A stretch of 64,000 nt of DNA from Paenilisteria riparia FSL S10-1204 (GCF_000525995.1 NZ_AODL01000004.1:1-64000), one strand, 5' to 3'; counted from the first letter of the stretch, positions 50,088 to 62,655 are shown. Notes: a model not told the origin generated them from the sequence alone. Numbers and translations are program-made.

Positions 50088-50651
50088 ATGCAAAGAATAG
50101 CTTGGGATCAATTCTTTTTAGCACAAAGTCATTTAATATCTTCTAGAAGTACATGCACTCGCCTAATGGTTGGCGCTACTATTGTTCGAGATAAACGTAT
50201 TATCGCAGGTGGCTATAACGGTTCTATTGCAGGTGGTGATCACTGCAGTGAAGAAGGTTGCTATGTAGTAGAAGGACACTGCATTCGCACCATTCATGCG
50301 GAAATGAATGCAATTTTGCAATGCGCAAAATTTGGTGCATCAACGGATCATGCAGAGATGTATGTCACCCATTTTCCGTGTGTGGCTTGTTGCAAATCGA
50401 TTATTCAAGCTGGAATAAAAGCCGTTTATTACGCGAAAGATTATAAGAACCATCCATATGCGATTGAATTGTTCGAACGAGCTGGCGTCGAAGTAAAGAA
50501 AGTACCATTCGATGAACATGTGCTTAGCAATACTGCGCAAATTGAGCAAACTATCATTCAAACGGTGCAGGAAGTCTTGCAACAAGAAGACATCCCACAA
50601 GAAACAATAACGCATTTAGAAGATAAATTAAAAGAACAATTTTTAAAATAA
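50088..50651 (+). CDS. comEB: ComE operon protein 2, dCMP deaminase family
   Basis: 187 residues with the zinc deaminase motifs HAEMNAILQCA near residue 68 and PCVACC near residue 96. The fold converts dCMP to dUMP; its contribution to DNA uptake is not clear. AAAGGAG precedes the ATG. It is 6 bases before comEC. Confidence 0.92.
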   Translation: MQRIAWDQFFLAQSHLISSRSTCTRLMVGATIVRDKRIIAGGYNGSIAGGDHCSEEGCYVVEGHCIRTIHAEMNAILQCAKFGASTDHAEMYVTHFPCVACCKSIIQAGIKAVYYAKDYKNHPYAIELFERAGVEVKKVPFDEHVLSNTAQIEQTIIQTVQEVLQQEDIPQETITHLEDKLKEQFLK

Positions 50652-50657
50652 AGCGAG

Positions 50658-52919
50658 GTGAGTCTTATAGAGCGTCTTTTTTTGACGGCTACTATAGCGA
50701 TTATCTTTGCTGTAATATGTACGGTTATTTCTATAAAAACCTTTCTGTTACTGGGCATACTACTTATACTTACTGTCCTATTCAAACGTTTTAATCTAGT
50801 AGTTTTCTTCAGTATTGCGCTTTTAGCAGGAGGTTTTTTCTGGTTTTCTGATAATCAGAATCAATCTGTACTTGAATCAGGCGATATAGAAGCGGTTGCT
50901 ACGCTAAATGATGCGATTACAATTGATGGAGACACCTTTCGAGCACAAGTTATGTACAGAGGAGAGCGTCTTCAACTGAGCTATAAAATCGAAAATGAAA
51001 AAGAACAACAACAGTTAAAACAGTTGAAGTACGGCGATCAGTTGCAAGTAAATGGTGTTCTGGAAGCTCCCGAAAAGAATCGAAATAAAGATCAATTCAA
51101 CTATCAAGCTTTTCTGTACCATAAGAAAGTGCATTGGCTATGGAAAGCGAATTCATTGAAGCCTACTAAGATATTGAACAAATCGCCGCTGCATACAATG
51201 AAGAATCTCAGAAAATCCCAGTTGGAGAAGATAGATACAACATTAGATACTAAAATCTCGCCCTATGTTGCATCATTGATTTATGGTGACAGAAGTTATA
51301 TAGATACAACTGTATATAATAATTATCAACGTTTAGGAGTTGTCCATCTATTAGCTATATCTGGTCTGCATGTAAACCTTATTGTGTCAGGCTTCTTGCT
51401 ATTATTTCGCAGATTAGGGTTCCAAATTGAGAAAACAGCCATAACTATCATGTGTTTATTACCTTTATATTGCCTAATGACAGGCGGTAATGCTCCAGTT
51501 GTTCGAGCTGCTCTCATGACAATTTGCTTAATCCTCGGCAACTTACTACCGATTCGTATAACTTCTTTACAGGCATTATGCTGCAGCTTCATGCTTGTCT
51601 TTTTATTTTCACCATATTGTGTATTTGAAATTGGTTTTCAACTTTCTTACGCAGTCTCTTTTGCGATTATTTTATCTGGACGAAAAATCATGCGGCGAGC
51701 AACATCTAATTTATTAAGCTCATTATACGTCTCACTAATATCCACTGTTTCTGGAATTGCAGTTATGAGTTATCATTTTTATGAATTCTCGATTATTGGT
51801 GTATTTCTAAATATCATATATGTACCTTTATTTACATTTATACTGCTACCACTCAGCTTTTTGCTACTATTTTGTTTGAATTTAGTACCGATTTTATTAG
51901 ACATTCCAACAGCTATCATGAAAATAGCCGTTACAGTTTCAGAAATTTTTGCCGTCATGTTACAAAGTATCCCATTTACTACGTGGGTAACGGGTAGACC
52001 GAGTAACATCTTCGTAATTTTGCTTGTGATTCTTATCTTTTTCTTTTTTTATCAGTGGGAGAAGACTGGGAAGACTTGTCGTTATTTATTCCCAATAGCG
52101 TTATGTCTGTTTATTAGCTCCGTTAACTGGGTAGGGAAGGTTTCCTTAATTGATGTTGGACAAGGCGATAGCATATTAATCCAGTTACCTTGGAACAAAG
52201 GCAACTATGTCATTGATGTCGGCGGCCAAATGATTTTTGAGAAGGAGAAATGGGCAGAGCGTAAAGAACCCTTCTCCATCGGGAAAAACATTGTAGTGCC
52301 TGCTCTCAAATCAAGAGGCATTTCTAAAATTGATAAGTTAATCATTACACATAGTGATGCGGATCATATGGAAGGGCTAATTGATGTTGGAAGCATGATT
52401 CGCATAAAAGAGCTAATCTATGCAGATGGTGGAGAAACGAAAAGCATTATGAAAAAAGCATTACAGGCGCTACCGGAAACGCCAACAAGGAAAGTAGTAG
52501 CTGGATATAGTTGGCGAAAAGGAGCGTCTATGTTTCAAGTCATTAGTCCAAAAATAAGAGGAGAAGGTGGAAATAACGATTCTATTGTCATTGCGGCAAC
52601 ATTAGATAATAAGAAATGGCTATTCACAGGTGACATTGAAGCAGAGGCAGAACATGCTTTACTTGATAACCCGTTAATAAAAGCTGACATTCTAAAAGTT
52701 GGGCACCATGGAAGTAAAACATCTACAACGCCAGCATTTATTGATAAAGTTAAACCAGGTATTGCGATTATTTCTTGCGGACTAGGAAACCGCTTTGGAC
52801 ATCCACGTGAAGAAACATTGGCGACATTGCAAGATGCACAGGCTACTATTTATCGAACCGATTTACAAGGAGAGATTCTTTATACTTTTTCAAAAGGATT
52901 CAGCTTTGGGCTTGAATGA
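50658..52919 (+). CDS. comEC: DNA channel protein ComEC
   Basis: Membrane channel carrying single-stranded DNA into the cell. 753 residues. An N-terminal OB-like domain, the Competence domain with about eight helices and AISGLHVNLIVSG near residue 235, and a C-terminal metallo-beta-lactamase domain with HSDADHMEG near residue 570 and KVGHHGSKTSTTP near residue 686. GTG 50658 is the frame's first plausible start, though the ribosome site is not clear and a later start is possible. Intact, with no premature stop. Confidence 0.93.
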   Translation: MSLIERLFLTATIAIIFAVICTVISIKTFLLLGILLILTVLFKRFNLVVFFSIALLAGGFFWFSDNQNQSVLESGDIEAVATLNDAITIDGDTFRAQVMYRGERLQLSYKIENEKEQQQLKQLKYGDQLQVNGVLEAPEKNRNKDQFNYQAFLYHKKVHWLWKANSLKPTKILNKSPLHTMKNLRKSQLEKIDTTLDTKISPYVASLIYGDRSYIDTTVYNNYQRLGVVHLLAISGLHVNLIVSGFLLLFRRLGFQIEKTAITIMCLLPLYCLMTGGNAPVVRAALMTICLILGNLLPIRITSLQALCCSFMLVFLFSPYCVFEIGFQLSYAVSFAIILSGRKIMRRATSNLLSSLYVSLISTVSGIAVMSYHFYEFSIIGVFLNIIYVPLFTFILLPLSFLLLFCLNLVPILLDIPTAIMKIAVTVSEIFAVMLQSIPFTTWVTGRPSNIFVILLVILIFFFFYQWEKTGKTCRYLFPIALCLFISSVNWVGKVSLIDVGQGDSILIQLPWNKGNYVIDVGGQMIFEKEKWAERKEPFSIGKNIVVPALKSRGISKIDKLIITHSDADHMEGLIDVGSMIRIKELIYADGGETKSIMKKALQALPETPTRKVVAGYSWRKGASMFQVISPKIRGEGGNNDSIVIAATLDNKKWLFTGDIEAEAEHALLDNPLIKADILKVGHHGSKTSTTPAFIDKVKPGIAIISCGLGNRFGHPREETLATLQDAQATIYRTDLQGEILYTFSKGFSFGLE

Positions 52920-52989
52920 TTTTGTGCTTGCGTAAAGTCCGAAGTTGATTTACGATAGATGTTGAGACGATGGAAAGTGGGGGTAAGAG

Positions 52990-54016
52990 ATGATTGCAGA
53001 GTGGAAAAAAATCGAGAAAAAGCAATTTGCACCGATTTATTTAATTATCGGAACGGAAGATTATATCATTAACGAAACGAAAAAAAAGACTAGTTGCAAA
53101 CATCTTGGATACAGAAGATACCGATTTTAATTATGCTAATTTTGATTTAGGTGAAACAGCCATTGAACAAGTGATTGAGGAAGCCGAAACGATTCCTTTC
53201 TTTGGTGATCGCCGCCTAATTATAGCTTCGAACCCATCATTTTTAACGACAGAAAAAACGAAGAGCAAGATAGAACACCGAACAGCTAGGTTTGAAGATT
53301 ACTTAAATGAACCTGTCGATTATTCTATTTTAGTTCTCATTGCAAGAGTAGAGAAACTTGATGAACGTAAGAAGTTATCGAAATTGCTTAAGAAACAAGC
53401 GACTATTGTGGATGCTAAACGTCCGAATGATGCTGAATTGCGAAAGTGGATTCAGTCAGCCATTAAAAATAATGATTTCAGTATGGAAATGCCAGCTATT
53501 GAACGGTTGATGGAGCTGACTGGTGGACAATTAACTACAGCGATGAATGAGCTAGATAAGTTGATGTTATATAAATTAGAAAGCCGTGAAATTAGCGTAA
53601 CAGATGTCGAAAGCTTGGTAGTTAGATCACTAGAACAGAATATTTTCTTGCTGCTAGATAAGATGATTACGCTAGATATTAGTGGTGCGCTTAGTATTTA
53701 TTATGATTTGTTGAAGCAAAAAGAAGAACCGATAAAAATACTGGCGCTTATCGCAAGCCAGTTCCGCTTATTAACGCAGATAAAGCTACTAGAGAAACAA
53801 GGGTTTAGCCAACAACAAGTTGCTCAGAAACTAAAAGTACATCCTTTCCGAGTTAAAATTGGCGCTAGACAGGCGAAAAGTTTTTCATATGAACAGCTAA
53901 CTACAACATTGGAACGTTTGGCAGAAATGGATTTTGAAATGAAGACAGGGTACGGAGATAAGGCGCAGAAGTTAGAATGGTTTTTATTCTCGTTACAGGA
54001 TCAAAGAGTTAAATAG
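52990..54016 (+). CDS. holA: DNA polymerase III subunit delta (frameshifted)
   Basis: Clamp-loader wrench subunit. About 341 residues after reconstruction. ATG 52990 follows a GGGGGTAAGAG sequence and codes for [21 protein letters not shown]. The frame breaks at eight A, 53080-53087; seven gives [11 protein letters not shown] and continues in the second frame. The lid and C-terminal domain follow with MTLTGGQ-like and [10 protein letters not shown] segments. It is essential, so the shift is most likely an error. It follows comEC, as in Bacillus yqeN. Confidence 0.9.
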
Positions 54017-54040
54017 TAGTTTAGATATGAGGTTAAGCGG

Positions 54041-54071
54041 GGAAGAAAAGGTTAGGAATCTTTTCTTCTTT
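54041..54071 (+). terminator. Terminator after holA
   Basis: Nine-base-pair stem GAAGAAAAG / CTTTTCTTC with a nine-base loop, followed by TTT. The T tract is short. Confidence 0.55.
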
Positions 54072-54074
54072 AAA

Positions 54075-54103
54075 ACAAAAAACACCACACAATGTGCGAT
54101 GTT
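54075..54103 (-). terminator. Terminator after rpsT
   Basis: Minus-strand stem AACATCGCAC / GTGTGGTGTT with wobble pairs and a T run, about 20 bases past the reconstructed rpsT stop. Confidence 0.65.
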
Positions 54104-54123
54104 TCGGTGATCATTCAATCGGA

Positions 54124-54379
54124 TTATTTTAGCTAGTTTTTTAGCTAAACGAGATTTGTTACGTGCTGCATTGTTTTTGTGAAGTAGACCTTTGTTAACT
54201 GCGCTGTCTAATTTCTTGCTAGCTTCAACATATAATTCTTTTGCGTTATCTGCATTGTTTTCTGCAGCTTGCTCGAATTTCTTAACAGCTGTACGCATTG
54301 CAGTACGTTGTGATGCATTGCGACTGTTGCGAGTTTCAGTTGTTTTTACACGTTTAATTGCTGATTTAATATTTGGCAT
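54124..54379 (-). CDS. rpsT: Ribosomal protein S20 (frameshifted at its end)
   Basis: Small 30S protein, basic and helical. ATG 54379 ([10 protein letters not shown]) follows GGAGGTG. Four T at 54127-54130 (AAAA on the coding strand) stand where three would give the stop right after KKLAK, the normal 84 residues. As read, the frame runs on for about 45 extra residues into the terminator and beyond, ending near the holA stop. The extension is not S20-like. It is convergent with holA. Confidence 0.9.
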
Positions 54380-54623
54380 TTCATTCACCTCCGCCCAAAT
54401 TTATGAGGTAGTATCTATTATATATACCATACCTTTCAAAATTACACTAGAACAAATGCTATTATACCTAAATGGAGCGGATATTGCAATATTACTTTAC
54501 TAATTTATTTATTTTTCCATGAAAAACATCGGAAGTGATTGAAAATAGCGAGCTCTACTGATATAATCTATCTTAGCTTGCCATCGTTTTAATAAGATGA
54601 GTTCGAATTCGGGAGCTGGAGAA

Positions 54624-56447
54624 ATGAAGAAAGAAGAAATGCTAGAAAGACAAAAGAAAATAAGAAATTTTTCGATAATAGCACATATTGATCATGGTAA
54701 ATCAACGCTTGCCGATCGTATCCTTGAAAAAACGAATGCTTTAACGCATCGGGAAATGAAGGCTCAATTGCTTGATTCGATGGACTTGGAACGTGAACGT
54801 GGAATTACAATTAAATTGAACGCCGTGGAATTATCCTATACGGCCAAAGATGGTGAAACATATATTTTTCACTTGATTGATACACCTGGACATGTCGATT
54901 TCACATATGAGGTGTCACGTAGTTTGGCGGCTTGTGAAGGTGCTATTTTAGTTGTAGATGCGGCACAAGGTATTGAAGCGCAGACGCTTGCCAATGTATA
55001 TTTGGCGTTAGACAATGATTTGGAAATTATGCCTGTTATTAATAAAATTGATTTGCCGGCTGCTGAACCAGAACGGGTTCGTGGTGAAATTGAGGATGTT
55101 ATTGGGCTAGATGCTTCAGATGCAGTGCTGGCATCGGCGAAATCTGGCATTGGTATTGAAGAAATTTTAGAGCAAGTGGTTGCTAAAATTCCTGCTCCAA
55201 CAGGGGATATCGATGCGCCATTGAAGGCACTTATCTTTGATTCTGTATTTGATGCTTATCGTGGCGTTATCGCCAATATTCGAATCATGGAAGGCTCTGT
55301 GAAGGCCGGTGATAAAATTCGTATGATGGCAAATGGTCGTGAATTTGAAGTAACAGAAGTTGGTGTCTTCACTCCTAAATCGACGCCAAGAGATCAATTA
55401 ATGGTCGGAGATGTTGGATATTTGACTGCGGCAATTAAGAATGTGAGCGACACAAGCGTTGGGGATACGATTACATTGGCTAATAACCCCGCCGCAGAAG
55501 CATTGCCAGGTTATCGTAAATTAAATCCTATGGTGTACTGTGGCTTGTATCCCATCGATTCTGCTAAATACAATGACTTGCGTGATGCACTGGAGAAATT
55601 AGAATTAAATGACTCGGCACTACAGTATGAGGCAGAAACCTCGCAGGCCTTAGGTTTTGGTTTTCGTTGTGGTTTCCTTGGTTTGCTCCATATGGAAATT
55701 ATCCAAGAACGTATTGAGCGTGAGTTTAATATTGATTTGATTACAACGGCGCCAAGTGTTATCTATCACGTGAATTTAACAGACGGTACGCAAATCGTCG
55801 TTGATAATCCTGCTGAAATGCCGGAACCCGGTGTGATAGAATCGGTAGAAGAACCATATGTAAAAGCAACGATTATGGTTCCTAACGATTATGTTGGTGC
55901 TGTGATGGAACTTGCGCAAAATAAACGTGGCAATTTCATGACGATGGAGTATCTGGATGATATCCGTGTGAGTGTTATTTATGAAATGCCGCTTTCAGAA
56001 ATTGTTTATGATTTTTTCGATCAGTTGAAATCGGGTACGAAAGGTTATGCTTCCTTTGATTATGAACTCATTGGTTATCGCCCATCGAAACTTGTGAAAA
56101 TGGATATTCTGCTTAACAATGAGAAAGTTGATGCGCTTAGCTTTATTGTCCATCGTGATTTTTCGTATGATCGTGGGAAAATCATCGTCGAGAAATTAAA
56201 AGAACTTATTCCGCGTCAGCAGTTTGAAGTTCCGATTCAAGCAGCGATTAGCACGAAAATAGTTGCGCGTTCTACAATCAAAGCTTTGCGTAAGAACGTA
56301 CTTGCTAAATGTTACGGTGGCGATGTTTCGCGTAAACGTAAATTACTTGAGAAACAAAAAGAAGGTAAAAAACGTATGAAGTCCATTGGTTCTGTTGAAG
56401 TACCACAAGAAGCATTTATGGCTATTTTGAAAATGGATGATAAATAA
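54624..56447 (+). CDS. lepA: Elongation factor 4 (LepA)
   Basis: Translational GTPase associated with ribosome stress and assembly. 607 residues from ATG 54624, placed by GGGAG 8 bases upstream and the MKKEEM start of Listeria LepA; the frame opens 27 bases earlier. G1 AHIDHGKST is near residue 22, G3 DTPGH near 84, and NKIDLP near 138. The C-terminal LepA-specific domain ends with [19 protein letters not shown] hairpin follows. Confidence 0.95.
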   Translation: MKKEEMLERQKKIRNFSIIAHIDHGKSTLADRILEKTNALTHREMKAQLLDSMDLERERGITIKLNAVELSYTAKDGETYIFHLIDTPGHVDFTYEVSRSLAACEGAILVVDAAQGIEAQTLANVYLALDNDLEIMPVINKIDLPAAEPERVRGEIEDVIGLDASDAVLASAKSGIGIEEILEQVVAKIPAPTGDIDAPLKALIFDSVFDAYRGVIANIRIMEGSVKAGDKIRMMANGREFEVTEVGVFTPKSTPRDQLMVGDVGYLTAAIKNVSDTSVGDTITLANNPAAEALPGYRKLNPMVYCGLYPIDSAKYNDLRDALEKLELNDSALQYEAETSQALGFGFRCGFLGLLHMEIIQERIEREFNIDLITTAPSVIYHVNLTDGTQIVVDNPAEMPEPGVIESVEEPYVKATIMVPNDYVGAVMELAQNKRGNFMTMEYLDDIRVSVIYEMPLSEIVYDFFDQLKSGTKGYASFDYELIGYRPSKLVKMDILLNNEKVDALSFIVHRDFSYDRGKIIVEKLKELIPRQQFEVPIQAAISTKIVARSTIKALRKNVLAKCYGGDVSRKRKLLEKQKEGKKRMKSIGSVEVPQEAFMAILKMDDK

Positions 56448-56457
56448 AGAGTTGGTA

Positions 56458-56510
56458 GGAAAAGCGATTTTCTCTGTGCTTAGGTAGAACAGAGAATTGT
56501 CGCTTTTTCC
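56458..56510 (+). terminator. Terminator-like hairpin after lepA
   Basis: Eleven-base-pair outer stem GGAAAAAGCGA / TCGCTTTTTCC and an inner TTCTCTGT / ACAGAGAA pair. The tail after the stem is CTT, so a T tract is only in the stem arm. Confidence 0.6.
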
Positions 56511-56533
56511 CTTAAAGAAATGAGTGAGTCAAA

Positions 56534-57661
56534 ATGACCGCGGTATATATTCATATTCCGTTTTGTGAACATATTTGCTACTATTGTGATTTTAACAAAG
56601 TATTTTTAGAAGGTCAGCCAGTCGATGAATATGTCGATTTATTGATTAAAGAAATGGAAATATTGACGGAGAAGCATCCGATAAGTCCTGTTGAGACAGT
56701 ATTTGTTGGTGGAGGAACGCCGACTACCTTGACCGAAGCGCAACTAGCCAAATTATGTTCTGCTATTTCGCGCCTTTTCCCGATGACGGAGAACGCAGAA
56801 TTCAGTTTTGAGGCCAATCCTGGTGATTTATCGATTAGTAAACTACAAGTTATGAAAGATCATGGCGTCAATCGCTTAAGCATGGGTGTACAGAGCTTTA
56901 ACAATGAATTGCTAAAGAAAATTGGACGCATCCATACTGTGGACGATGTATACCAATCTGTTAATAATGCAAAACAAGTTGGCTTTGAAAATGTGAGCAT
57001 CGATCTTATTTTCAGTTTGCCAGGTCAAACGGAAGCCGATTTCGAAGACACTTTAACAAAAGCGCTCGACCTAGATTTACCGCATTACTCCGCGTATTCA
57101 CTAATCATCGAACCAAAAACAATTTTCTACAACCTCATGCAAAAAGGCAAACTAATTCTGCCCGGCGAAGATGCAGAGGCAAATATGTACGAAAAATTAA
57201 TGTCTACTATGGAAAAACACGGGCGAAAACAATACGAAATTAGTAACTTTGCGAAACCAGGCTACGAAAGTCGTCATAACATCGTCTATTGGAGCAACGA
57301 GCACTATTTCGGATTTGGCGCTGGCGCACATGGCTACATCGGAGAAACACGCTATGCGAACTACGGCCCACTCAAAAAATACATGCAGCCTCTACAAAAC
57401 GACGAGCTACCAATCTTCCAACAAAAAGAACTCTCGCTCAAAGAAAAAATGGAAGAAGAAATGTTTCTCGGTTTACGCAAAGTCGCAGGGGTTGACAAAG
57501 CCCATTTTCAAGCTAAATTCGGTCAGTCGTTAGATACAATATTTGCTAACGCTATTGACAAAACCTCCGAAAAAGGCTGGCTAGAGTCTACGCCAGAAAG
57601 CGTCCGCTTAACACGACGAGGCCGTTTTTTAGGGAACAATGTTTTTCAGGAATTTTTGTAA
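56534..57661 (+). CDS. hemW: Heme chaperone HemW (radical SAM)
   Basis: 375-residue radical-SAM protein that carries heme to acceptors and is not a coproporphyrinogen oxidase by itself. The Fe-S motif CEHICYYC (C-x3-C-x2-C) is near residues 10-17, and FEANPGDL near 95 and GVQSFNNELLKKIGR near 115 are typical of the family. It lies between lepA and hrcA, the standard Firmicutes order, and ends at a strong terminator. Confidence 0.92.
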   Translation: MTAVYIHIPFCEHICYYCDFNKVFLEGQPVDEYVDLLIKEMEILTEKHPISPVETVFVGGGTPTTLTEAQLAKLCSAISRLFPMTENAEFSFEANPGDLSISKLQVMKDHGVNRLSMGVQSFNNELLKKIGRIHTVDDVYQSVNNAKQVGFENVSIDLIFSLPGQTEADFEDTLTKALDLDLPHYSAYSLIIEPKTIFYNLMQKGKLILPGEDAEANMYEKLMSTMEKHGRKQYEISNFAKPGYESRHNIVYWSNEHYFGFGAGAHGYIGETRYANYGPLKKYMQPLQNDELPIFQQKELSLKEKMEEEMFLGLRKVAGVDKAHFQAKFGQSLDTIFANAIDKTSEKGWLESTPESVRLTRRGRFLGNNVFQEFL

Positions 57662-57665
57662 GTAT

Positions 57666-57714
57666 CACTCGGTTTCAGCTAATTAATACTTTAGTCTGAA
57701 ATTGAGTGTTTTTT
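57666..57714 (+). terminator. Intrinsic terminator after hemW
   Basis: Stem CACTC-GG-TTTCAG / CTGAAA-TT-GAGTG and six T, immediately after the hemW stop. Confidence 0.85.
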
Positions 57715-57715
57715 G

Positions 57716-57744
57716 TTGACAGTAGACGGTCGGAGTGGTAAATT
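57716..57744 (+). promoter_or_regulatory. Promoter of the hrcA-dnaK operon
   Basis: TTGACA (57716-57721), a 17-base spacer and TAAATT (57739-57744), overlapping the hemW terminator tail. A TATAAT at 57745-57750 also lies here but would need a 23-base spacer. Confidence 0.6.
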
Positions 57745-57755
57745 TATAATTGTAT

Positions 57756-57782
57756 TTAGCACTTAAACCTATCGAGTGCTAA
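57756..57782. promoter_or_regulatory. CIRCE operator
   Basis: TTAGCACTT-N9-GAGTGCTAA, the HrcA-binding CIRCE element with one mismatch in the left arm. It lies in the leader, directly before the hrcA ribosome site. Confidence 0.93.
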
Positions 57783-57796
57783 AAGAGGTGATAGAT

Positions 57797-58834
57797 ATGT
57801 TAACCGAAAGGCAATTGCTTATTTTTCGTGCCATTATCGACCATTTCATCGAGACTGTGCAACCAGTTGGATCTAAGAACTTGCTGAAGGAAAACAACTT
57901 ACCATTTAGTTCAGCGACGATTCGTAATGAGATGAGCGTGCTTGAAGAATACGGATTCATTGAGAAGACCCATTCTTCATCTGGACGTATTCCTTCTGAG
58001 AAAGGATATCGTTTCTATGTCGATTCTTTGCTAGATCCGCCGAAGCTTGATAAGCAGGATATTATGTCCATTCAATCGCTTTTTTCAGAGAATTACTTTG
58101 AAATGGAGCAGCTTATTCAGAAGTCAGCCTTGATGTTGTCGGATTTGACGAATTATACATCGATTTTACTTGGTCCAGCGTCGAAGCAGAACCGTCTAAG
58201 TGGTTTTCGTTTTGTACCAATTAATCGGCACCAAGCGATGCTAATACTCATTACGGATCAGGGACACATTGACAACCATGTTGTGACGATTCCTGAGACG
58301 ATGACGCCAAGCGATATGGAGCGAGTTGTCAACATTTTGAATGAAAGGTTGGTTGGTTTACCGATTGATCAGATGAATGCGGTGATTCCCGCAGAGGTAG
58401 CTGAATTACTTCGAAGCAATATGGTTAACCACGAATTAATGCTTTCCATTTTGCAAGAGACCTTCCAACAAGTGAATAAGGAAAAAGTGTATTTTGGCGG
58501 CAAAACAAATATTTTGAATCAGCCGGAATTTCATGATTTTACGAAAGTTCGTGAGTTGCTACGGTTGATGGATCAAGAAAAAGATGTTTACCAGCTTTTT
58601 TCTAATATCCCTCAAGGCCTACATGTCAAGATTGGTACAGAAATCAATCATCAGCTTATGGAGAATTGTAGTATTATTACCGCAACGTACAGCATTGCTA
58701 ATGAACATGTTGGAGGTATCGTCCTCCTCGGCCCGACACGGATGGAATACGACCGCATGATGGGCTTAGTTGATTTGGTAAGTCGTGATTTAACAACCGT
58801 TTTAACAAGGCTTTATCATGATAATCAAAAATAG
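57797..58834 (+). CDS. hrcA: Heat-inducible transcription repressor HrcA
   Basis: Represses class I heat-shock genes by binding CIRCE. 345 residues from ATG 57797, with AGAGGTG upstream; the longer frame from 57776 lies within CIRCE. The winged helix spans residues 1-80 with [16 protein letters not shown] as recognition segment and [14 protein letters not shown] as wing; the C-terminal domain contains GPTRMEYDR. It is first in the operon and autoregulated. Confidence 0.96.
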   Translation: MLTERQLLIFRAIIDHFIETVQPVGSKNLLKENNLPFSSATIRNEMSVLEEYGFIEKTHSSSGRIPSEKGYRFYVDSLLDPPKLDKQDIMSIQSLFSENYFEMEQLIQKSALMLSDLTNYTSILLGPASKQNRLSGFRFVPINRHQAMLILITDQGHIDNHVVTIPETMTPSDMERVVNILNERLVGLPIDQMNAVIPAEVAELLRSNMVNHELMLSILQETFQQVNKEKVYFGGKTNILNQPEFHDFTKVRELLRLMDQEKDVYQLFSNIPQGLHVKIGTEINHQLMENCSIITATYSIANEHVGGIVLLGPTRMEYDRMMGLVDLVSRDLTTVLTRLYHDNQK

Positions 58835-58848
58835 AAGAGGTGACAAAC

Positions 58849-59444
58849 GTGTCCGAACAGAAAAAATAAAAAAAGAAAAAGTAGCGCAAGAAATTGAAAA
58901 AGAAGCAGTGGAAGAGCTTCAAGAAGTGGAACAAGAGATGCATACGGTTCCCGAAGAAACTGCGAGCGAAGAAGAAGTAACATTAACAGAAGATGAGAAG
59001 CGTTTGCTTGAACTAGAAGAAAAGTTAGAAGCAGCAGAAGATCGTTATTTGCGTTTACAAGCTGACTTTGAAAACGTGAAGAAGCGTAACATTGCTGAGC
59101 GTACGGCGAATCAGAAATACCGTTCGCAAAGTATTGCCGAAGCACTTTTGCCGGCGCTTGATGGTTTCCAAAAAGCACTCGACACACAAAGTGACTCCGA
59201 GCAAATGGAAGCATTGCTTACAGGTATGAAGATGGTATATGGTCAAATTATGACAGCCCTAGAAGCGGAAGGTGTAGAAGCAATTCCAGCACTTGGCGAA
59301 CAATTTGATCCGAATTTCCATCAAGCAGTAATGCAAGACGATGATGCATCCAAAGAAAGCAATGAAATCACGATGGAGCTTCAAAAAGGTTACAAACTAA
59401 AGGATCGCGTTATTCGTCCATCGATGGTAAAAGTAAACCAATAA
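58849..59444 (+). CDS. grpE: Nucleotide exchange factor GrpE (start disrupted)
   Basis: Releases ADP from DnaK. About 198 residues. GTG 58849 (MSEQK) has AGAGGTG 5 bases before, but its frame stops after six codons. The rest ([17 protein letters not shown] onward) reads in a frame offset by one from an ATG at 58818 without a good site. The A6 and A7 tracts at 58861-58866 and 58868-58874 probably hold the length errors; five and six would give MSEQKNKKEK. The coiled coil, [11 protein letters not shown] and [10 protein letters not shown] are intact. Confidence 0.9.
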
Positions 59445-59456
59445 ACTATAAAATAA

Positions 59457-61323
<1,867 letters not shown>

Positions 61324-61338
61324 TCGTTTCATAAAATA

Positions 61339-61381
61339 AGAGAAAATCGGGTCAAAGCTCACTGGCTTTGACTCTTTCTCT
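61339..61381 (+). terminator. Hairpin between dnaK and dnaJ
   Basis: Perfect eight-base-pair stem GTCAAAGC / GCTTTGAC, extended by AGAGAAA / TTTCTCT, with a weak T-rich tail. It may terminate part of the dnaK message or protect its 3' end. Confidence 0.55.
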
Positions 61382-61449
61382 TCGTAACGAGTTATGTTAC
61401 AATACGATAGGAAATATAAACAGAAGAGACAAGGAGTGAGACGCAAAAA

Positions 61450-62589
61450 ATGGCAAAACGTGATTATTATGAAGTGCTTGGCGTTTCCAAAGGCGCCTCA
61501 GCAGATGAGATAAAAAAAGCTTACCGTAAATTATCGAAGCAATATCATCCAGATATCAATAAAGAAGCTGGCGCTGATGAGAAATTTAAAGAAATATCAG
61601 AAGCATATGAAGTTCTGAGTGACGCATCCAAGCGCGCGCAATACGACCAATATGGACACGTCGATCCAAACCAAGGTTTTGGTGGTGGCGGATCATACGG
61701 CGGTGGTTTTGGTGGCCAAGGTTTCGGCGGTTTTGAAGATATTTTTGATACATTCTTTGGTGGAGGAGGTTCTGCTAGACAAGATCCTTCAGCACCACGC
61801 CAAGGTAGTGATATGCAATACACTATGCGCTTGAAGTTCAAGGAAGCCATTTTTGGAAAAGATGCTGAAATTGAAATTCCTCGTGAAGAAAGTTGCGACA
61901 CATGTCATGGAAGTGGTGCCAAACCGGGAACGCATCCTGAAAAATGTTCTCACTGTGGCGGTAAAGGCTCTATTAATGTGGAGCAAAACACACCTTTTGG
62001 TCGTATTGTTAACAAGCGCACATGCCAATACTGTAACGGTACAGGTAAGGAAATCAAAGAAAAATGTGACACATGTCACGGCTCAGGCCGCATAACGAAA
62101 ACGAAGAAAATCAAATTGAAAGTTCCAGCAGGTGTCGATGATGGGCAACAAATGCGCGTTGCTGGTGAAGGTGAAGGAGGCATTAATGGTGGCCCTAACG
62201 GAGATCTTTACGTCGTGTTTGTCGTATCTCGCGACGATTTCTTTGAACGCGAAGGCAATGATATTTATGTAGAGGTACCACTCACATTTGTTCAAGCTAC
62301 ACTTGGTGATGAAATCGATGTCCCGACGGTTCACGGCAAAGTTCGACTGAAAATCCCAGCTGGTACACAAACTGGTACAACATTCCGTCTGCGTAATAAA
62401 GGTGTCCCACATCTACGTGGTAATGGAACCGGTGACCAACATGTCATTGTGAAAGTTATTGTACCGAAAAAACTTGATGACAAGCAAAAAGACATTCTAC
62501 GTGAATTCGCTGCAACAACTGGCGATAGAGTGGACGAAAACACGGAAGGTTTCTTCGACAAAATGAAAAAAGCATTCAAAGGTGAATAA
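61450..62589 (+). CDS. dnaJ: Chaperone DnaJ
   Basis: Type I Hsp40 co-chaperone that stimulates DnaK. 379 residues: J domain with HPD near residues 33-35, Gly/Phe-rich linker (70-115), four CxxCxGxG zinc motifs near 149-206 ([32 protein letters not shown]), and the C-terminal substrate domain. GAAGAGACAAGGAG precedes the start. Confidence 0.96.
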   Translation: MAKRDYYEVLGVSKGASADEIKKAYRKLSKQYHPDINKEAGADEKFKEISEAYEVLSDASKRAQYDQYGHVDPNQGFGGGGSYGGGFGGQGFGGFEDIFDTFFGGGGSARQDPSAPRQGSDMQYTMRLKFKEAIFGKDAEIEIPREESCDTCHGSGAKPGTHPEKCSHCGGKGSINVEQNTPFGRIVNKRTCQYCNGTGKEIKEKCDTCHGSGRITKTKKIKLKVPAGVDDGQQMRVAGEGEGGINGGPNGDLYVVFVVSRDDFFEREGNDIYVEVPLTFVQATLGDEIDVPTVHGKVRLKIPAGTQTGTTFRLRNKGVPHLRGNGTGDQHVIVKVIVPKKLDDKQKDILREFAATTGDRVDENTEGFFDKMKKAFKGE

Positions 62590-62597
62590 TAATAATC

Positions 62598-62634
62598 AAA
62601 AGGCTCGGATTGCGTAATAACGAGCCTTTTATTT
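62598..62634 (+). terminator. Terminator after dnaJ
   Basis: Ten-base-pair stem AAAAGGCTCG / CGAGCCTTTT, 13-base loop, then ATTT. Confidence 0.8.
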
Positions 62635-62655
62635 AAGGAAATGAGGGACATAAAA

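Noticed and set aside
57739-57750. TATAAT at 57745 as the hrcA -10
   Set aside because: It would leave a 23-base spacer to TTGACA; TAAATT at 57739 gives 17 bases.
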